Source of the DNA: Robiginitalea myxolifaciens
Lineage (GTDB): Bacteria > Bacteroidota > Bacteroidia > Flavobacteriales > Flavobacteriaceae
Assembly (NCBI RefSeq): GCF_900115205.1
Contig: NZ_FOYQ01000001.1
Location: 1,205,240-1,269,239 of the forward strand
Reading direction: 5' to 3'
Length of the DNA: 64,000 nt
The notes under the pieces were generated by a model that did no database searches, was not told the origin of the DNA, and was given only the letters and a program-made list of their open reading frames with translations. The position numbers were made by a program, and so were the translations under genes. Positions within the stretch are counted from its first letter, which is position 1. The number at the start of each line of letters is the position of its first letter. Positions 25,903-35,896 of the stretch are shown here, piece by piece.

Positions 25903-26672
25903 TCTGCAGAAATGTCGGTATATCCGTTAGGAATTCGGTAGGGGAACCGCAATTCCCGATTCAATTCTAACTGCCGGTAGTCTATGGCTATGGAGACCGT
26001 CCCCGATTCGGATACGGCATCTATGGCTACCGCTTGCGGCAATACCTCGGTAGCTACTTTCTGGTAGCTTTTGTACTGTACCTCCATGGCCCGTTTTTGC
26101 ATGGGTTGGGCCAGCATTTGGGCGGCCAGTTTAAAGTTCTGGGGCTCGACCAGAAACATCATTTTCGAAAATACATCGGCGTTTCTGGGGGTTAAGCGGT
26201 AGGCCTCCGAAGTAAAATCGAGTTCATATTTCCCGTCCCCCAGATCAACAATCGCCTGGCCCAGCAAGAGGTTCTGAAGTTTTGGAAAATCTATTTCAGT
26301 ACCCAAAAAGCCACTTAGGAATTCAAAGTCGCCATCGAAGTACTCGTTCTGCAATTTGTTGTAGTAGGAAACCCGGGTAGGGGTGATATAGACCTTGACC
26401 ACTCCCAGGGGAGCACTCAGCCAGATAATCTCGTCCTTTTTCATCCGCAGGCTTACGGAGACACTTGAGGATTCCTTCCCATCGGAATAATCAATCCCCA
26501 ACTTACCGCTGAGAAACTGGAAATCCGTAGCCCCGGTACTGTGGTTCCGGACCACCTGCTTGGCACTCAATGCCTGGTTTACCTCCGTTCCGCCAAGAAT
26601 AGCTTTGGAGCGGCAACCCGCCAGAACCAGCAGGGAAGCAACTATCATAACGGCTTTATTAAACCTTTTCAT
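25899..26672 (-). CDS. DUF4292 lipoprotein
   Basis: A 257-residue lipoprotein with lipobox LAGC at about residue 20. The mature part (FLSGKLGIDYSDGKESSSVSVSLRMKKDEIIWLSAPLGVVKVYITPTRVSYYNKLQNEYF) matches DUF4292, whose beta-sheet profile resembles LolA/LolB lipoprotein carriers. That resemblance is my inference; a role in moving lipoproteins is possible but unproven. It starts inside the TPR gene's stop region (4-base overlap) and overlaps the EnvC-like gene by 4 bases, so translation is coupled. Confidence 0.85.
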   Translation of the reverse strand: MKRFNKAVMIVASLLVLAGCRSKAILGGTEVNQALSAKQVVRNHSTGATDFQFLSGKLGIDYSDGKESSSVSVSLRMKKDEIIWLSAPLGVVKVYITPTRVSYYNKLQNEYFDGDFEFLSGFLGTEIDFPKLQNLLLGQAIVDLGDGKYELDFTSEAYRLTPRNADVFSKMMFLVEPQNFKLAAQMLAQPMQKRAMEVQYKSYQKVATEVLPQAVAIDAVSESGTVSIAIDYRQLELNRELRFPYRIPNGYTDISAE

Positions 26673-27607
26673 TCGCCTTGAGGATTTAATTTTTTAGCGT
26701 AAAACGCGGCCTTCTCACTATTTCCCATCGCCGTGTATACCTGCACAAAGGTCTTATAAAATTCCTGAGCTATTCCATCGGAGCCCAGCAGGAGGATTTC
26801 TCCTTCTTTCAAGCGGTCAATTGCCCTGGAATACTGGCCCATACCGGCCAGCGACTGGCCCATCCCCAGATAAAAGTCGGGTTGCAAGGGATAGGATTCC
26901 ACGGCCTCCATGGCTATCTCAAGGGCATCCTCCCAAAAACCTTCCCCAAGCTTTTTCGTGAGTTGAATGCGATAATTCGTTAGCTGATCTGCCGTATTGT
27001 TGTTGGCTGCATTTACACCATTATTAGGCTGGGCCGCTGCCGGGTTACTATTTCCAGCCGAAAGGGCCGTAAGCGTGCGCGCTTTCTCCTGTAACACTCG
27101 TATTTGGGTAGTTTGCGGCAAATCCTCCAAGTACTCGAGCGCTTTGGTTCCCTTTGCACGTTGCAAATACCATTTGCCGAGATTCAGTCGAATGTCGGGC
27201 ATGTCCAGCGCAATAACCCCGTCCAGGGAGGCTTCGGTTTTATAAGATGCCGATAAGATCTCCATTAGTGAGTGCAGATACCAGTATTCCGATGGCGCCC
27301 TGTTGACCGCTGCAATGGCATAGGGTTCCGCGGCTGCGTACTGCTGCTGGTGGTATAAGGCCTTCCCTAATTCATGATCGACCACCGGATTGTCGGGCTG
27401 CATTTGTTTACACTCCAGTAAGAGCGCCTCCGCGCGATCATAATTTTCGATCCCGCGTTGTTTCAGGGCTTCAAAGAATTTTTCCTGGAACAGATCGGTG
27501 TACGATTCGAGGAAAAGTTCAGCACTGGGTTGCTCCTCCTGAGCTGGTAAATTACCTGCCAGAAGAAACAAAACGGCCGTGCACCAGGCTGTTATCTTCT
27601 TTTTCAC
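26669..27607 (-). CDS. Tetratricopeptide-repeat protein, exported
   Basis: A 312-residue protein with a signal peptide (about 1-22, ending LPAQ). TPR-like helical repeats occur at about 50-120 (RGIENYDRAEALLLECKQMQPDNPVVDHELGKALYHQQQYAAAEPYAIAAV) and about 225-305 (YPLQPDFYLGMGQSLAGMGQYSRAIDRLKEG). They are split by an N/A-rich low-complexity stretch (about 190-210). Presumably a periplasmic scaffold. In the flippase-dut-TPR-DUF4292-EnvC operon. Confidence 0.85.
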   Translation of the reverse strand: MKKKITAWCTAVLFLLAGNLPAQEEQPSAELFLESYTDLFQEKFFEALKQRGIENYDRAEALLLECKQMQPDNPVVDHELGKALYHQQQYAAAEPYAIAAVNRAPSEYWYLHSLMEILSASYKTEASLDGVIALDMPDIRLNLGKWYLQRAKGTKALEYLEDLPQTTQIRVLQEKARTLTALSAGNSNPAAAQPNNGVNAANNNTADQLTNYRIQLTKKLGEGFWEDALEIAMEAVESYPLQPDFYLGMGQSLAGMGQYSRAIDRLKEGEILLLGSDGIAQEFYKTFVQVYTAMGNSEKAAFYAKKLNPQGE

Positions 27608-27617
27608 GTGAAAATTC

Positions 27618-27654
27618 TTGCTTTCCTGTACTGCTTATTGCTTTCCTGTACTGC
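27618..27654. repeat. 17-base direct repeat at the dut stop codon
   Basis: TTGCTTTCCTGTACTGC at 27618-27634 and again at 27638-27654, 20-base period. The second copy is the coding end of dut (minus strand). The first copy lies just past the TAA stop, so the last codons of dut have been duplicated into the spacer before the TPR gene. Confidence 0.85.
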
Positions 27655-28069
27655 CAAAACCCCCGGCTCCCCGAGAGCTTTCCTCCAGAATCGCTACCGG
27701 TTCCCATTGCGCCTGTTCGTATCGGGCGATAACCATTTGTGCGATACGCTCCCCAGGAGCTATTTGTACTTCCTCCTGACTTAAGTTCACAAGAATCACA
27801 CCAATTTCTCCCCGGTAATCGGCATCGATGGTCCCGGGGCTGTTGAGAACGGTGATCCCCTGCTTATATGCCAGACCACTACGGGGCCTGATCTGCGCCT
27901 CATATCCTCCGGGAAGCTCAATAAAAAGGCCGGTTTTGATAAGTTTTCGCTCCAGAGGTTTTAAGACAACGGGCGCCTCCAATACTGCTTTGAGATCCAT
28001 CCCAGCAGAATCCGCGGTTTGGTATTCCGGAAGCGGAAATCCGGATTTATTGATGATCCTTACCTTCAT
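27635..28069 (-). CDS. dut: dUTP diphosphatase
   Basis: A 144-residue homotrimeric dUTPase. All five family motifs are present: DSAGMDLKA (about 21-29), RPRSGLA (about 64-70), [17 protein letters not shown] (about 80-96), GERIAQMVI (about 105-113) and the C-terminal [10 protein letters not shown]. It hydrolyses dUTP to dUMP and pyrophosphate. It overlaps the flippase gene by 4 bases. Confidence 0.97.
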   Translation of the reverse strand: MKVRIINKSGFPLPEYQTADSAGMDLKAVLEAPVVLKPLERKLIKTGLFIELPGGYEAQIRPRSGLAYKQGITVLNSPGTIDADYRGEIGVILVNLSQEEVQIAPGERIAQMVIARYEQAQWEPVAILEESSRGAGGFGSTGKQ

Positions 28070-29526
28070 TTAGATCGAATTAACTTGAGCAGGACTTCTT
28101 TTTCCATGCGATATACCAATCCCAAAAATAGTAAAAGTAGTCCCAGGCCTACTACCAAGTTTCTGTTAAATACGTAAAAGGAAAGGGCTGCAAACAAGAC
28201 GGATAGCCCCAGATAGAAGCCTATTTTACGCAGGTTGTAGGGAATGGGATATAAGCGTTTGCCCAGGGCAAAGGACAACAGCATCATACTGCCATACGCG
28301 GCAAGAGTAGCCCAGGCCGAAGCAAAATAACCGTATTCGGGTATAAAAATCAGGTTTATCGCAATGGTAAGTGCGGCACCCACCAGGGATATCAGGGCTC
28401 CATACCGGGTTCGGTCGGTTACCTTATACCAAACCGACAAATTGTGATATACCCCGAGGAAAAAACTTGCCAAAAGCAGGATGGGAACCACCGACATCGC
28501 ATCCCAATAGGCCTCGTCACGAACGAAGAGCACTTTGAGCACGTCGGCAAAGACTACTACGGCCAGGAAAATAACGCTGCCCAGGATTACGAAATAATTC
28601 GTGATCTGGGCGTAGGCACGTCTGGGATTCTCAGAATTTGCATGGCTGAAAAAGAAAGGTTCAATCCCCAGTCGGAATGCCGTAGCGAATAAGGTCATGA
28701 ACATCGCCAGTTTGTAACAAGCTGCATACTTTCCCATTTCTGCCTTGGCGATATCGGAAGGAAGGAGTTCGCTCAGGAGGTATTTGTCAAAAACTTCGTT
28801 GATGGTGAAGGCAATGCCGGCAATCATGACCGGGAAACCATAGCGCAGCATCCGCCGGAGTAACGCCTGATCGAATACCCATTGCCGGCGGAGATAATTC
28901 CCGCTTAGAATAAGCAAGGTAATCCCACTGGCGATTACCATGGAAATCAGGATGTAATTGATCTCGTAATTAGGCTGATACAGGCTTCCCCAAAGCCCTT
29001 GTGGATCCTCGGCCGCCAACTTAGGTAGCGCCAGGAGGAAGAACAGGTTAAAGCCGATGTTAACACTGACGTTGGCCAGTTTAACCATCGCGTAGATCCC
29101 TGGTTTTTCCTCGGCCCGAAGCCGGGCAAATGGAATGATTACCAGGGCATCCAGGGCCAGGATCACAATGAAATATCCAAAATATAAAGGGTCAAAGTTC
29201 AGGAAATCACTCAGAGGGGCTCTTACCAAAAAGGCCAGTAAGGCGAAGAGCAGCGTGGATCCTGTCAGGGCCAATAATGAGGTTGTCAGCACCTTCTCCG
29301 AATCGTTTTCTTTATTGAAAAAGCGAAAGAATGCGGTTTCCATCCCATAGGCCAGGATGACATTAAAAATGGCAAACCAGACAAAAACCAGGGAGAGTTC
29401 GCCATAAGGTTCCGGTGGCATTACCGCCGTATACAGGGGAACAAGCAGGAAGGAAAGCATCCGCGGCAAGACAGTGGCGAGGCCATAGATAAATGTTTGC
29501 CGGAAAAGTTTCTGAAAAAGCTTCAA
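28066..29526 (-). CDS. Polysaccharide/lipid flippase of the MOP superfamily
   Basis: A 486-residue integral membrane protein with about 12-14 hydrophobic helices. The N-terminus [27 protein letters not shown] and the following region fit the Wzx/polysaccharide biosynthesis protein family. It would flip an undecaprenyl-linked glycan or lipid precursor across the inner membrane. It heads the operon that continues into dut, the TPR protein, DUF4292 and EnvC-like genes, away from the other exopolysaccharide genes (52-64 kb), so it may serve a housekeeping envelope glycan. Confidence 0.88.
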   Translation of the reverse strand: MKLFQKLFRQTFIYGLATVLPRMLSFLLVPLYTAVMPPEPYGELSLVFVWFAIFNVILAYGMETAFFRFFNKENDSEKVLTTSLLALTGSTLLFALLAFLVRAPLSDFLNFDPLYFGYFIVILALDALVIIPFARLRAEEKPGIYAMVKLANVSVNIGFNLFFLLALPKLAAEDPQGLWGSLYQPNYEINYILISMVIASGITLLILSGNYLRRQWVFDQALLRRMLRYGFPVMIAGIAFTINEVFDKYLLSELLPSDIAKAEMGKYAACYKLAMFMTLFATAFRLGIEPFFFSHANSENPRRAYAQITNYFVILGSVIFLAVVVFADVLKVLFVRDEAYWDAMSVVPILLLASFFLGVYHNLSVWYKVTDRTRYGALISLVGAALTIAINLIFIPEYGYFASAWATLAAYGSMMLLSFALGKRLYPIPYNLRKIGFYLGLSVLFAALSFYVFNRNLVVGLGLLLLFLGLVYRMEKEVLLKLIRSK

Positions 29527-29636
29527 CCGCAGCGCGTGTTAGATCTGCACCTAAATTAGGCATTTAGGGGTGTTTCGGCAAAGTTATACGAGCCGTCTTG
29601 ATAGTATTCGAAGCGGGAAGCCTGCCGGGGTTTGTC

Positions 29637-30158
29637 TTATTGACGCGAAGGAGGAATTCGGCCGGGTTTTTCCTTAATACCGGAAATCCTGTAATAAAAT
29701 CGTTCCCCGTCTGATTTTCTGTGATAGACAAGGATGGCTTCATCCGCTTTTAGTTCAAAAGGAATACTTACCTCGGAATCTAACGGCATTGGAGGCTGGT
29801 TTCCCACTTCTTTCCGGGAATCGGCATCCATGATCATATCCGGTTTTGCACGCGAAGGATTCTCCGCGGAAACAGTCAATCGCATCCCGGTTTCGGTATC
29901 CTGGATTGTGGGAATCAAGGCCTGACCCCTGAAATAGAGCGTGTCCAGGCCATAAGCTAATGGCTCATGGGGATTCCAGCGCATGCTTAGTTCCATACCG
30001 CTACCCCCTCTTTCGCGACCCGCAGTCCAGTATACCACCTGAGGTTCGGACACCGAAAATGGCGGGTCCTGGACCAGGGCGTTCTGGGAGGCACAGCTCG
30101 CAAGTCCTAAAATCATGGCCAGCAGGGCAAGGCTCTTATGATCAATTCCGAAATTCAT
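29637..30158 (-). CDS. Uncharacterised lipoprotein
   Basis: A 173-residue protein with signal peptide and lipobox LASC (about residues 19-22). The mature part is polar and likely beta-rich (GSGMELSMRWNPHEPLAYGLDTLYFRGQALIPTIQDTETGMRLTVSAENPS). No family recognised. It lies downstream of the terminator that ends the sigma-factor transcript, so it probably has its own promoter between 30160 and 30200. Confidence 0.7.
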   Translation of the reverse strand: MNFGIDHKSLALLAMILGLASCASQNALVQDPPFSVSEPQVVYWTAGRERGGSGMELSMRWNPHEPLAYGLDTLYFRGQALIPTIQDTETGMRLTVSAENPSRAKPDMIMDADSRKEVGNQPPMPLDSEVSIPFELKADEAILVYHRKSDGERFYYRISGIKEKPGRIPPSRQ

Positions 30159-30194
30159 GGTTCAAAGCTTTATTAAAGCTATCCAAAAGTGATG

Positions 30195-30226
30195 CCAAAA
30201 ACAAAACCCGGGCAGCTTGCCCGGGT
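30195..30226 (-). terminator. Terminator of the sigma factor/membrane protein unit
   Basis: Stem ACCCGGGCA (30206-30214) with TGCCCGGGT (30218-30226), followed on the minus strand by TTTTGTTTTT. Strong rho-independent form. Confidence 0.85.
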
Positions 30227-30272
30227 AATTCTAAATATTTTGGAAGGTATTCTACTGTCGGAAGGATGCACT

Positions 30273-30857
30273 TCAGTCCTTCAGGTGCTCTTCCCCCTGC
30301 TGCTCCTTTTCCATTGATCTGAGTAAGGACAGTTCTTCCCGGGCCTGTCGGATTATTATCCAGCTGAGCAATAGCAGGAAAACGATTCCGGAAATAATGA
30401 TGTACAGGTAAAACCCGCGGGATACCTCATCTTTAAAAAAGGGAATCAATAAGATAAAACCATAGCAGTAAGCCAGCAAGGACAACGGTGTCAGCAGCAG
30501 GTGAACCCATCTGCGCTGGCTATAAAATCGCCTCAGGCGACCCCTATAGGCTATTGCGCTTTGGCCGGGGTTGATCTTCTTTAACTCAATTTTACCGAAG
30601 AGCTCGGCTGCTATACGAATCGCGAGGGCCCCGGTCATCAGGAGGACAGGTGTTGGAATCGGGCCGTTGAGCCGTACCCCGAAGTAGTAAAAGAAAATAG
30701 CAATCCCCACCAGGGTAGCCGTTAGGATGAGCAGGGTGCTGACGTAAGACCGTCGTAAATTACCCACCTTATCCTGTATGGATTTTACCCCCTCTTTTTT
30801 GGGGCCAGGTTGCTCCTGCTCTTGCCAGGAAGACTGTAAATCATCAAAATTTTTCAT
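30273..30857 (-). CDS. Membrane protein paired with an ECF sigma factor
   Basis: A 194-residue protein. The N-terminal 35 residues are soluble (MKNFDDLQSSWQEQEQPG...), then four hydrophobic helices occur at about 38-58, 66-85, 115-135 and 143-165, and a charged tail ends it (REELSLLRSMEKEQQGEEHLKD). It overlaps the sigma factor gene by 14 bases, so it is likely its membrane-bound regulator, but it has no recognisable anti-sigma domain such as FecR or zinc-binding ZAS. Confidence 0.7.
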   Translation of the reverse strand: MKNFDDLQSSWQEQEQPGPKKEGVKSIQDKVGNLRRSYVSTLLILTATLVGIAIFFYYFGVRLNGPIPTPVLLMTGALAIRIAAELFGKIELKKINPGQSAIAYRGRLRRFYSQRRWVHLLLTPLSLLAYCYGFILLIPFFKDEVSRGFYLYIIISGIVFLLLLSWIIIRQAREELSLLRSMEKEQQGEEHLKD

Positions 30858-31356
30858 GTTGCATACGTTTTTGAAGGTCTGCTTTTATCCGGTGGAGCCT
30901 GGTTCTCACAGCTGTGTGTGAAACCCCGGAAATACTGGCGATTTCCTTTTGAGGCAGTCCTTCCAGTTCTAGCAATATTATTGTTCGGTTCATAGGGGTC
31001 AGCTCCTGAATCATGCGATACAACCACTGTAATTGGCGTTGCCGCAGCTGATCCGTTTCTGAAGAAGGCTCGCCTTCCGAGGCTGAATCCTTGAGAAATT
31101 CCGGCTCCAGGCGTACTTCGCGTTGTCGCCGGACTTTCCGCAGGTAGTTCAAGCAGGTATTCACAGCAATTCGATACATCCAAGTGGCGAGCTGGCTGTC
31201 TCCCCGAAACTTCGGAAGGTTTTCCCAGACCGCGATAAATACCTGTTGGGTCAGTTCATCGGCCACACTGTCGTCCCCGCCGGCATATCCCAGGCATATT
31301 CGGCGAATCCGAATGTATTCGGCCTGATAGAGCTCGTTGAATTCCGTGCGGTCCAT
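30844..31356 (-). CDS. ECF RNA polymerase sigma factor
   Basis: A 170-residue sigma-70 family factor. Region 2 (VADELTQQVFIAVWENLPKFRGDSQLATWMYRIAVNTCLNYLRK, about 30-75) and region 4 (LTPMNRTIILLELEGLPQKEIASISGVSHTAVRTRLHRIKADLQK, about 117-162) are complete. It starts 3 bases after the alpha/beta hydrolase stop and overlaps the downstream membrane protein gene, so the three genes form one probable unit. Confidence 0.93.
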   Translation of the reverse strand: MDRTEFNELYQAEYIRIRRICLGYAGGDDSVADELTQQVFIAVWENLPKFRGDSQLATWMYRIAVNTCLNYLRKVRRQREVRLEPEFLKDSASEGEPSSETDQLRQRQLQWLYRMIQELTPMNRTIILLELEGLPQKEIASISGVSHTAVRTRLHRIKADLQKRMQHEKF

Positions 31357-31359
31357 GAA

Positions 31360-32193
31360 TTAGTAGTTGAGGATGCTCTTGAGGTTTTGCTGAAAGGCTT
31401 CCGGTTGGTCGTACATGATAAAATGGGAGCTATCAGCTATAAAAGTAAGGCGATAGTCCTGTAGTTTGGCGTACTGCTGCTCGTAGTTTTGCCGCGCCGT
31501 GTCTTCCCCGAACGGCAGGGTGGCCGCCAGGATATCCACCGGAATAGATATCTGCTCCAGGGCTTCCCTTAAATCGAGTTTCAGATAATCCGTATACCCA
31601 TATACATAAGTCTTCCGATCGGCTTCGATTATCCAATCTTTCAATTGGCCGTGAACCTCAGGGTTAGCGCTCATTCCACTCGCCATCTGGCCGGCCATAG
31701 CGGCAAACTGTTGCTCGTCCATTTGCAGGAGCTGGTTGTTCCAGGGGCTGTCGTAAGCGAGTTGATCGGGATCAAAATTAGGAATCATCAGGGCGCCTGC
31801 TGCAGGAAGCGCATCTACAATGATAAGCCTGGACAGCCCTACCCCATCAGCGGCCAACCAGAGGCCCAGGGTCCCGCCCAAACTATGCCCGATAACTACG
31901 GGATTCTCGAGCTCGTTAGCTGCTAAGTAGGTTTTGAGATCGTCCTTTATCTGGGGCAACCACGGAAACTCAATAGGAGGCTGCCCATCGAAGCCCGCCA
32001 GGGTTAGTACATGGCATTGGTATTTGGAAGAAAGTGCCTGGACCGTGGTATCCCATACGGAAGCGCCGCAGGTAAATCCCGGGATCAGGACAATGGGAGG
32101 ACCGCTACCGGTAACTTCAGCTTTAAAGGAGCTGGATTGGGCATTCAGCCCTGCAATCAGGAAACAAGTAAGAAGGGTCAATCGAATTTTCAT
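31360..32193 (-). CDS. Secreted alpha/beta hydrolase
   Basis: A 277-residue protein with a signal peptide (about 1-18, ending GLNAQ). The oxyanion segment is PPIVLIPGFTCGASVW, the nucleophile elbow is VIGHSLGGTLGLW (Ser about 103), a candidate acid lies in PVDILAATLPFGED, and the histidine is in ADSSHFIMYDQPE (about 257). It fits the Abhydrolase_6 esterase/hydrolase group; the substrate is unknown. First gene of the hydrolase-sigma-membrane protein unit. Confidence 0.85.
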   Translation of the reverse strand: MKIRLTLLTCFLIAGLNAQSSSFKAEVTGSGPPIVLIPGFTCGASVWDTTVQALSSKYQCHVLTLAGFDGQPPIEFPWLPQIKDDLKTYLAANELENPVVIGHSLGGTLGLWLAADGVGLSRLIIVDALPAAGALMIPNFDPDQLAYDSPWNNQLLQMDEQQFAAMAGQMASGMSANPEVHGQLKDWIIEADRKTYVYGYTDYLKLDLREALEQISIPVDILAATLPFGEDTARQNYEQQYAKLQDYRLTFIADSSHFIMYDQPEAFQQNLKSILNY

Positions 32194-32265
32194 GGTTTAT
32201 GATTTTTAATTCCCCCTTTTGAAACCACAGCTTGGAAAATGTTACATCCCGAAATTATTTAAGGC

Positions 32266-32300
32266 ATAAAAAAACCCGGAGCCTGTGCTCCGGGTTTTCA
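32266..32300 (-). terminator. Terminator of the ATP synthase operon (works both ways)
   Basis: AACCCGGAGC (about 32273-32282) pairs with GCTCCGGGTT (about 32287-32296) over a 4-base loop. A-tract on one side and T-tract on the other, so it can act in both directions. It follows atpG by about 45 bases. Confidence 0.85.
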
Positions 32301-32340
32301 AATTTATGTCGATTCCCTGTTTCAGGGATTTCGGATTTTA

Positions 32341-33201
32341 CTATCCGTTCAAAGCTTCTGCTCCTCCCACGATCTCGAGGATCTCGTTGGTGATCGCTGC
32401 CTGACGCGCTTTGTTGTAGGTCAGGGTAAGCTGTTCTTTCAGCTCTCCTGCATTATCCGTGGCTTTGTGCATTGCAGTCATTCGCGCCCCGTGCTCACTG
32501 GCAAAGGAGTCCCGAACGGCTTTATACAACTGGGTGCGCAGGGATTTTGGGATCAACTGCTCTACGATTTCGGCCTCGGAAGGTTCGAAAATATAATCGG
32601 CAGGCGTCTGATCGGCATCGGCTGCTGGCTCAATAGGGAGGAATTGTTCCGTCATTACGATTTGCGTGGCGGCATTCTTGAACTTGTTATAAACCAGTTC
32701 AATTCTGTCGTAATTCCCACTGGCAAAATGCTCCATGAGTTCCTCGGCAATTGCGGCTACCGCTTCAAATGTCAAGTCGTCAAAAACGCTACTGTGGTCA
32801 GCAACGATGGTATGCCTTTTGGCCAGGATATCGTGGGCTTTCTTTCCAATAGTCAGGAATTCCACCTCACAATCTCCATACTTGCCCTGTACCAGCGCAA
32901 CACTCTGCTTGATAATATTTGAGTTGAAGGCACCGCACAATCCCCTGTTAGAGGAAACAGGCACTACAAGCACACGGCGCACCTCGCGGTTTACGGCATA
33001 CTGGCTGCTACTGTCTCCGTCGAGATTGGCGCTCAAACTCTGCAATAACTCCGTAAGCTTATCGGCATACGGCCGCATTGCGGTTATCGCATCCTGCGCT
33101 TTTTTAAGCTTTGCGGCGGAAACCATTTTCATGGCAGAAGTGATCTGCATGGTGGAGGACACCGAGGAGATTCTGCTGCGTATTTCCTTTAAGTTTGCCA
33201 T
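32341..33201 (-). CDS. atpG: F1 ATP synthase subunit gamma
   Basis: A 286-residue central stalk subunit. The N-terminal helix LKEIRSRISSVSSTMQITSAMKMVSAAKLKKAQ and the C-terminal helix ARMTAMHKATDNAGELKEQLTLTYNKARQAAITNEILEIVGGAEAL are diagnostic. Last gene of the operon; atpD and atpC are not in the window, as is usual in this phylum where they lie elsewhere. Confidence 0.97.
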   Translation of the reverse strand: MANLKEIRSRISSVSSTMQITSAMKMVSAAKLKKAQDAITAMRPYADKLTELLQSLSANLDGDSSSQYAVNREVRRVLVVPVSSNRGLCGAFNSNIIKQSVALVQGKYGDCEVEFLTIGKKAHDILAKRHTIVADHSSVFDDLTFEAVAAIAEELMEHFASGNYDRIELVYNKFKNAATQIVMTEQFLPIEPAADADQTPADYIFEPSEAEIVEQLIPKSLRTQLYKAVRDSFASEHGARMTAMHKATDNAGELKEQLTLTYNKARQAAITNEILEIVGGAEALNG

Positions 33202-33250
33202 ATTGCTTTGCGCTTAATTATTACCGGTTAAACCTTTGTGCTTTGAGAAC

Positions 33251-34831
33251 TTACGCCTGGTACTTGCTGGCGAGGTCCTTACAAACAGCGGTCAGGGTAT
33301 CGGTTACTTCGTCGGTCAGTTTCCCGGCCTTGAGGGCATCGAGAACATCCCGGTGCTTAGCTCCAAGGAATTCCAGATAGTCGGCCTCAAATTCCTTCAC
33401 CTTATCTACGGGTACGTCGCGAAGCAGGTTCTTGGAACCGGCATAAATAATCGCAACCTGATCTTCTACCGTAAAAGGATCTCCTTGTGCCTGCTTCAGA
33501 ATCTCCACGTTACGACGTCCTTTTTCAATGACGTTCAGGGTAGCGGCATCCAGGTCAGATCCGAACTTGGCAAAGGCTTCGAGTTCACGGAACTGCGCCT
33601 GGTCGAGTTTCAGCGTACCGGCCACTTTCTTCATGGATTTAATCTGTGCAGATCCTCCAACACGGGATACCGAAATACCCACGTTAATCGCAGGGCGAAC
33701 CCCCTGGTTAAAGAGGTCCTGCTCCAGGAAGATCTGACCATCGGTAATGGAAATTACGTTGGTCGGAATATAGGCAGATACGTCACCCGCCTGGGTTTCG
33801 ATAATTGGAAGTGCGGTAAGTGATCCTCCTCCTTTAACCTTTTTCTTCAGAGTCTCCGGCAGGTCGTTCATTTCTGCGGCAATGCTATCGTCATTGATAA
33901 CTTTTGCAGCACGCTCCAACAGACGGGAGTGAAGGTAGAATACGTCTCCAGGATAGGCCTCACGCCCCGGTGGACGACGCAGCAGCAGGGATACCTCACG
34001 GTATGCAACCGCCTGCTTGCTCAAATCATCATATACGATCAGTGCAGGACGTCCGGTGTCGCGGAAGTATTCCCCGATCGCCGCTCCGGCAAAGGGAGCG
34101 TACACCTGCATTGGGGCAGGGTCGGAAGCATTCGCAGCTACGATAGTAGTATACGCAAGGGCACCTTTGTCTTCCAAGGTCTTGGCGATAGCGGCAACGG
34201 TAGAGGCTTTCTGTCCTATTGCAACATAAATACAGTATACCGGTTCCCCGGCATCGTAGAACTCCTTCTGGTTAATAATGGTATCGATACAAACGGTAGT
34301 CTTACCTGTCTGACGGTCTCCAATAACCAGCTCACGCTGCCCACGACCGATCGGAATCATGGCGTCGACCGCTTTTACCCCGGTTTGTAGGGGCTCGTTT
34401 ACTGGCTGACGATATATTACTCCAGGGGCCTTGCGCTCCAGAGGCATTTCGAAAGTTTCTCCGGCAATGGCACCTTTACCATCGATGGGGTTACCCAGGG
34501 TGTCTACAACACGACCTACGATTCCTTCACCGACATTGATCGAAGCAATGCGCTGGGTACGTTTTACGCTGGCACCTTCCACAACTTCTTTGGATGGTCC
34601 GAGCAGTACAACCCCAACGTTGTCTTCCTCCAGGTTCAGTACAATTCCTTCCAGGCCTCCGTCGAACTCTACGAGCTCGCCGTATTGTGCATTGGAAAGT
34701 CCGTAAACGCGGGCAATACCGTCACCAACCTGAAGTACGGTTCCTACTTCGTCCAGGGTAGCGGTTCCTTCAAATCCGGATAACTGCTTCTTTAAAATTG
34801 CTGAAACTTCAGCGGCCTTAATTCCTGCCAT
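33251..34831 (-). CDS. atpA: F1 ATP synthase subunit alpha
   Basis: A 526-residue non-catalytic nucleotide-binding subunit. Walker [15 protein letters not shown] (about 171-184), [15 protein letters not shown], and the [12 protein letters not shown] and [14 protein letters not shown] segments are present (the latter includes the conserved Ser-Arg finger). Full length. It sits 2 bases after atpH. Confidence 0.98.
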   Translation of the reverse strand: MAGIKAAEVSAILKKQLSGFEGTATLDEVGTVLQVGDGIARVYGLSNAQYGELVEFDGGLEGIVLNLEEDNVGVVLLGPSKEVVEGASVKRTQRIASINVGEGIVGRVVDTLGNPIDGKGAIAGETFEMPLERKAPGVIYRQPVNEPLQTGVKAVDAMIPIGRGQRELVIGDRQTGKTTVCIDTIINQKEFYDAGEPVYCIYVAIGQKASTVAAIAKTLEDKGALAYTTIVAANASDPAPMQVYAPFAGAAIGEYFRDTGRPALIVYDDLSKQAVAYREVSLLLRRPPGREAYPGDVFYLHSRLLERAAKVINDDSIAAEMNDLPETLKKKVKGGGSLTALPIIETQAGDVSAYIPTNVISITDGQIFLEQDLFNQGVRPAINVGISVSRVGGSAQIKSMKKVAGTLKLDQAQFRELEAFAKFGSDLDAATLNVIEKGRRNVEILKQAQGDPFTVEDQVAIIYAGSKNLLRDVPVDKVKEFEADYLEFLGAKHRDVLDALKAGKLTDEVTDTLTAVCKDLASKYQA

Positions 34832-34833
34832 TT

Positions 34834-35370
34834 TTATCGCTTAATTAATTCTCTTTTCAGGTGGTCCAGTTTCCCGGCAACACTGGCGTTGTATTCCAGA
34901 TCGCCTACCCGGAGTACAAAGCCTCCGATTAATTCAGGATCCACCTCGTTTTTAAGGCTCGTTTCCTTGCCTGTAATTTTCTTTAATTGACTGAGGATGC
35001 TCTTTTCCTGCGCCGCGCTCAGCGGAACTGCAGTCGTTACCAGAGCTACGTCCTGTCCCTGCATTTTCTCGTAGAGCAAAATGAACTGATGGGCAACGGT
35101 ATCGAGCAAGCCGATCCGTTTGTTCTCCCCAAGGACGTCGAATAATTTTTGGGTCATGGGCTTTGCACCGGCAAAGACAGCTTTGAGCGCTTTGAGTTTT
35201 TCGGCAGTATTCACCACCGGATTCCCAAGGAGGTCCCGCAGGTCTTCACTCTCGGCAATCGCCTCGCGAACCTGGCGCATATCCTTCTCCAGGGCATCGG
35301 CCTGCTTGGATTCCACAGCCAGGTCCATAACGGCCTTGGCGTAGCGGTATGCAGCTAGTGTTTCGCTCAT
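34834..35370 (-). CDS. atpH: F1 ATP synthase subunit delta
   Basis: A 178-residue peripheral stalk subunit linking F1 to the b subunit. [19 protein letters not shown] at the N-terminus and [32 protein letters not shown] at the C-terminus are typical. It begins 3 bases after the atpF stop. Confidence 0.95.
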   Translation of the reverse strand: MSETLAAYRYAKAVMDLAVESKQADALEKDMRQVREAIAESEDLRDLLGNPVVNTAEKLKALKAVFAGAKPMTQKLFDVLGENKRIGLLDTVAHQFILLYEKMQGQDVALVTTAVPLSAAQEKSILSQLKKITGKETSLKNEVDPELIGGFVLRVGDLEYNASVAGKLDHLKRELIKR

Positions 35371-35373
35371 GAT

Positions 35374-35874
35374 TTACTTGAGTTTGATGTTGCTTACCAA
35401 ATCGTCGACCAGCTTTAATTGCTTGTTTTTATTGTCCAACTCGTTGCGGAGGACTTTTTCAGCAATCTCTACTGACAATTCAGCAACCTGATTCTTGATA
35501 TCGGCAATTGCTGCTTTCTTCTCGCCTTCGATGCTCTGCTGAGCGGCAGCAACAATTTTGTCGCCTTCTGCCTGGGCCTGGGCTTTGGCATCTGCGATCA
35601 TTTTATCTTTTATTTCGCGGGCTTCCTTGAGCATTGTCTCGCGCTCAGCACGAGCTTCGCGAAGCAGCTTCTCGCTGTCTGCAGTAACATTCTGCATCTC
35701 TTTTTTAGCGTCCTCCGCTGCGGCAAGGGCATTCTTAATTCCTTCCTCCCGCTCATTGACTGCATTCAATATTGGCTTCCAGGCAAATTTCCGAAGCAAA
35801 AGCAGCAGCAGAACAAAGAGTATGAGTTGCCAGAAGAATAGACCAGCCGAAAATTCGTTGATTAACTTTTCCAT
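35374..35874 (-). CDS. atpF: F0 ATP synthase subunit b
   Basis: A 166-residue subunit: one N-terminal membrane helix (about 8-28, AGLFFWQLILFVLLLLLLRKF) and a long, highly charged alpha-helical stalk (about 30-160) that dimerises. Normal length. It is separated from atpE by a 78-base spacer with two hairpins. Confidence 0.96.
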   Translation of the reverse strand: MEKLINEFSAGLFFWQLILFVLLLLLLRKFAWKPILNAVNEREEGIKNALAAAEDAKKEMQNVTADSEKLLREARAERETMLKEAREIKDKMIADAKAQAQAEGDKIVAAAQQSIEGEKKAAIADIKNQVAELSVEIAEKVLRNELDNKNKQLKLVDDLVSNIKLK

Positions 35875-35896
35875 GTTTTACTATCTATTATGGATT

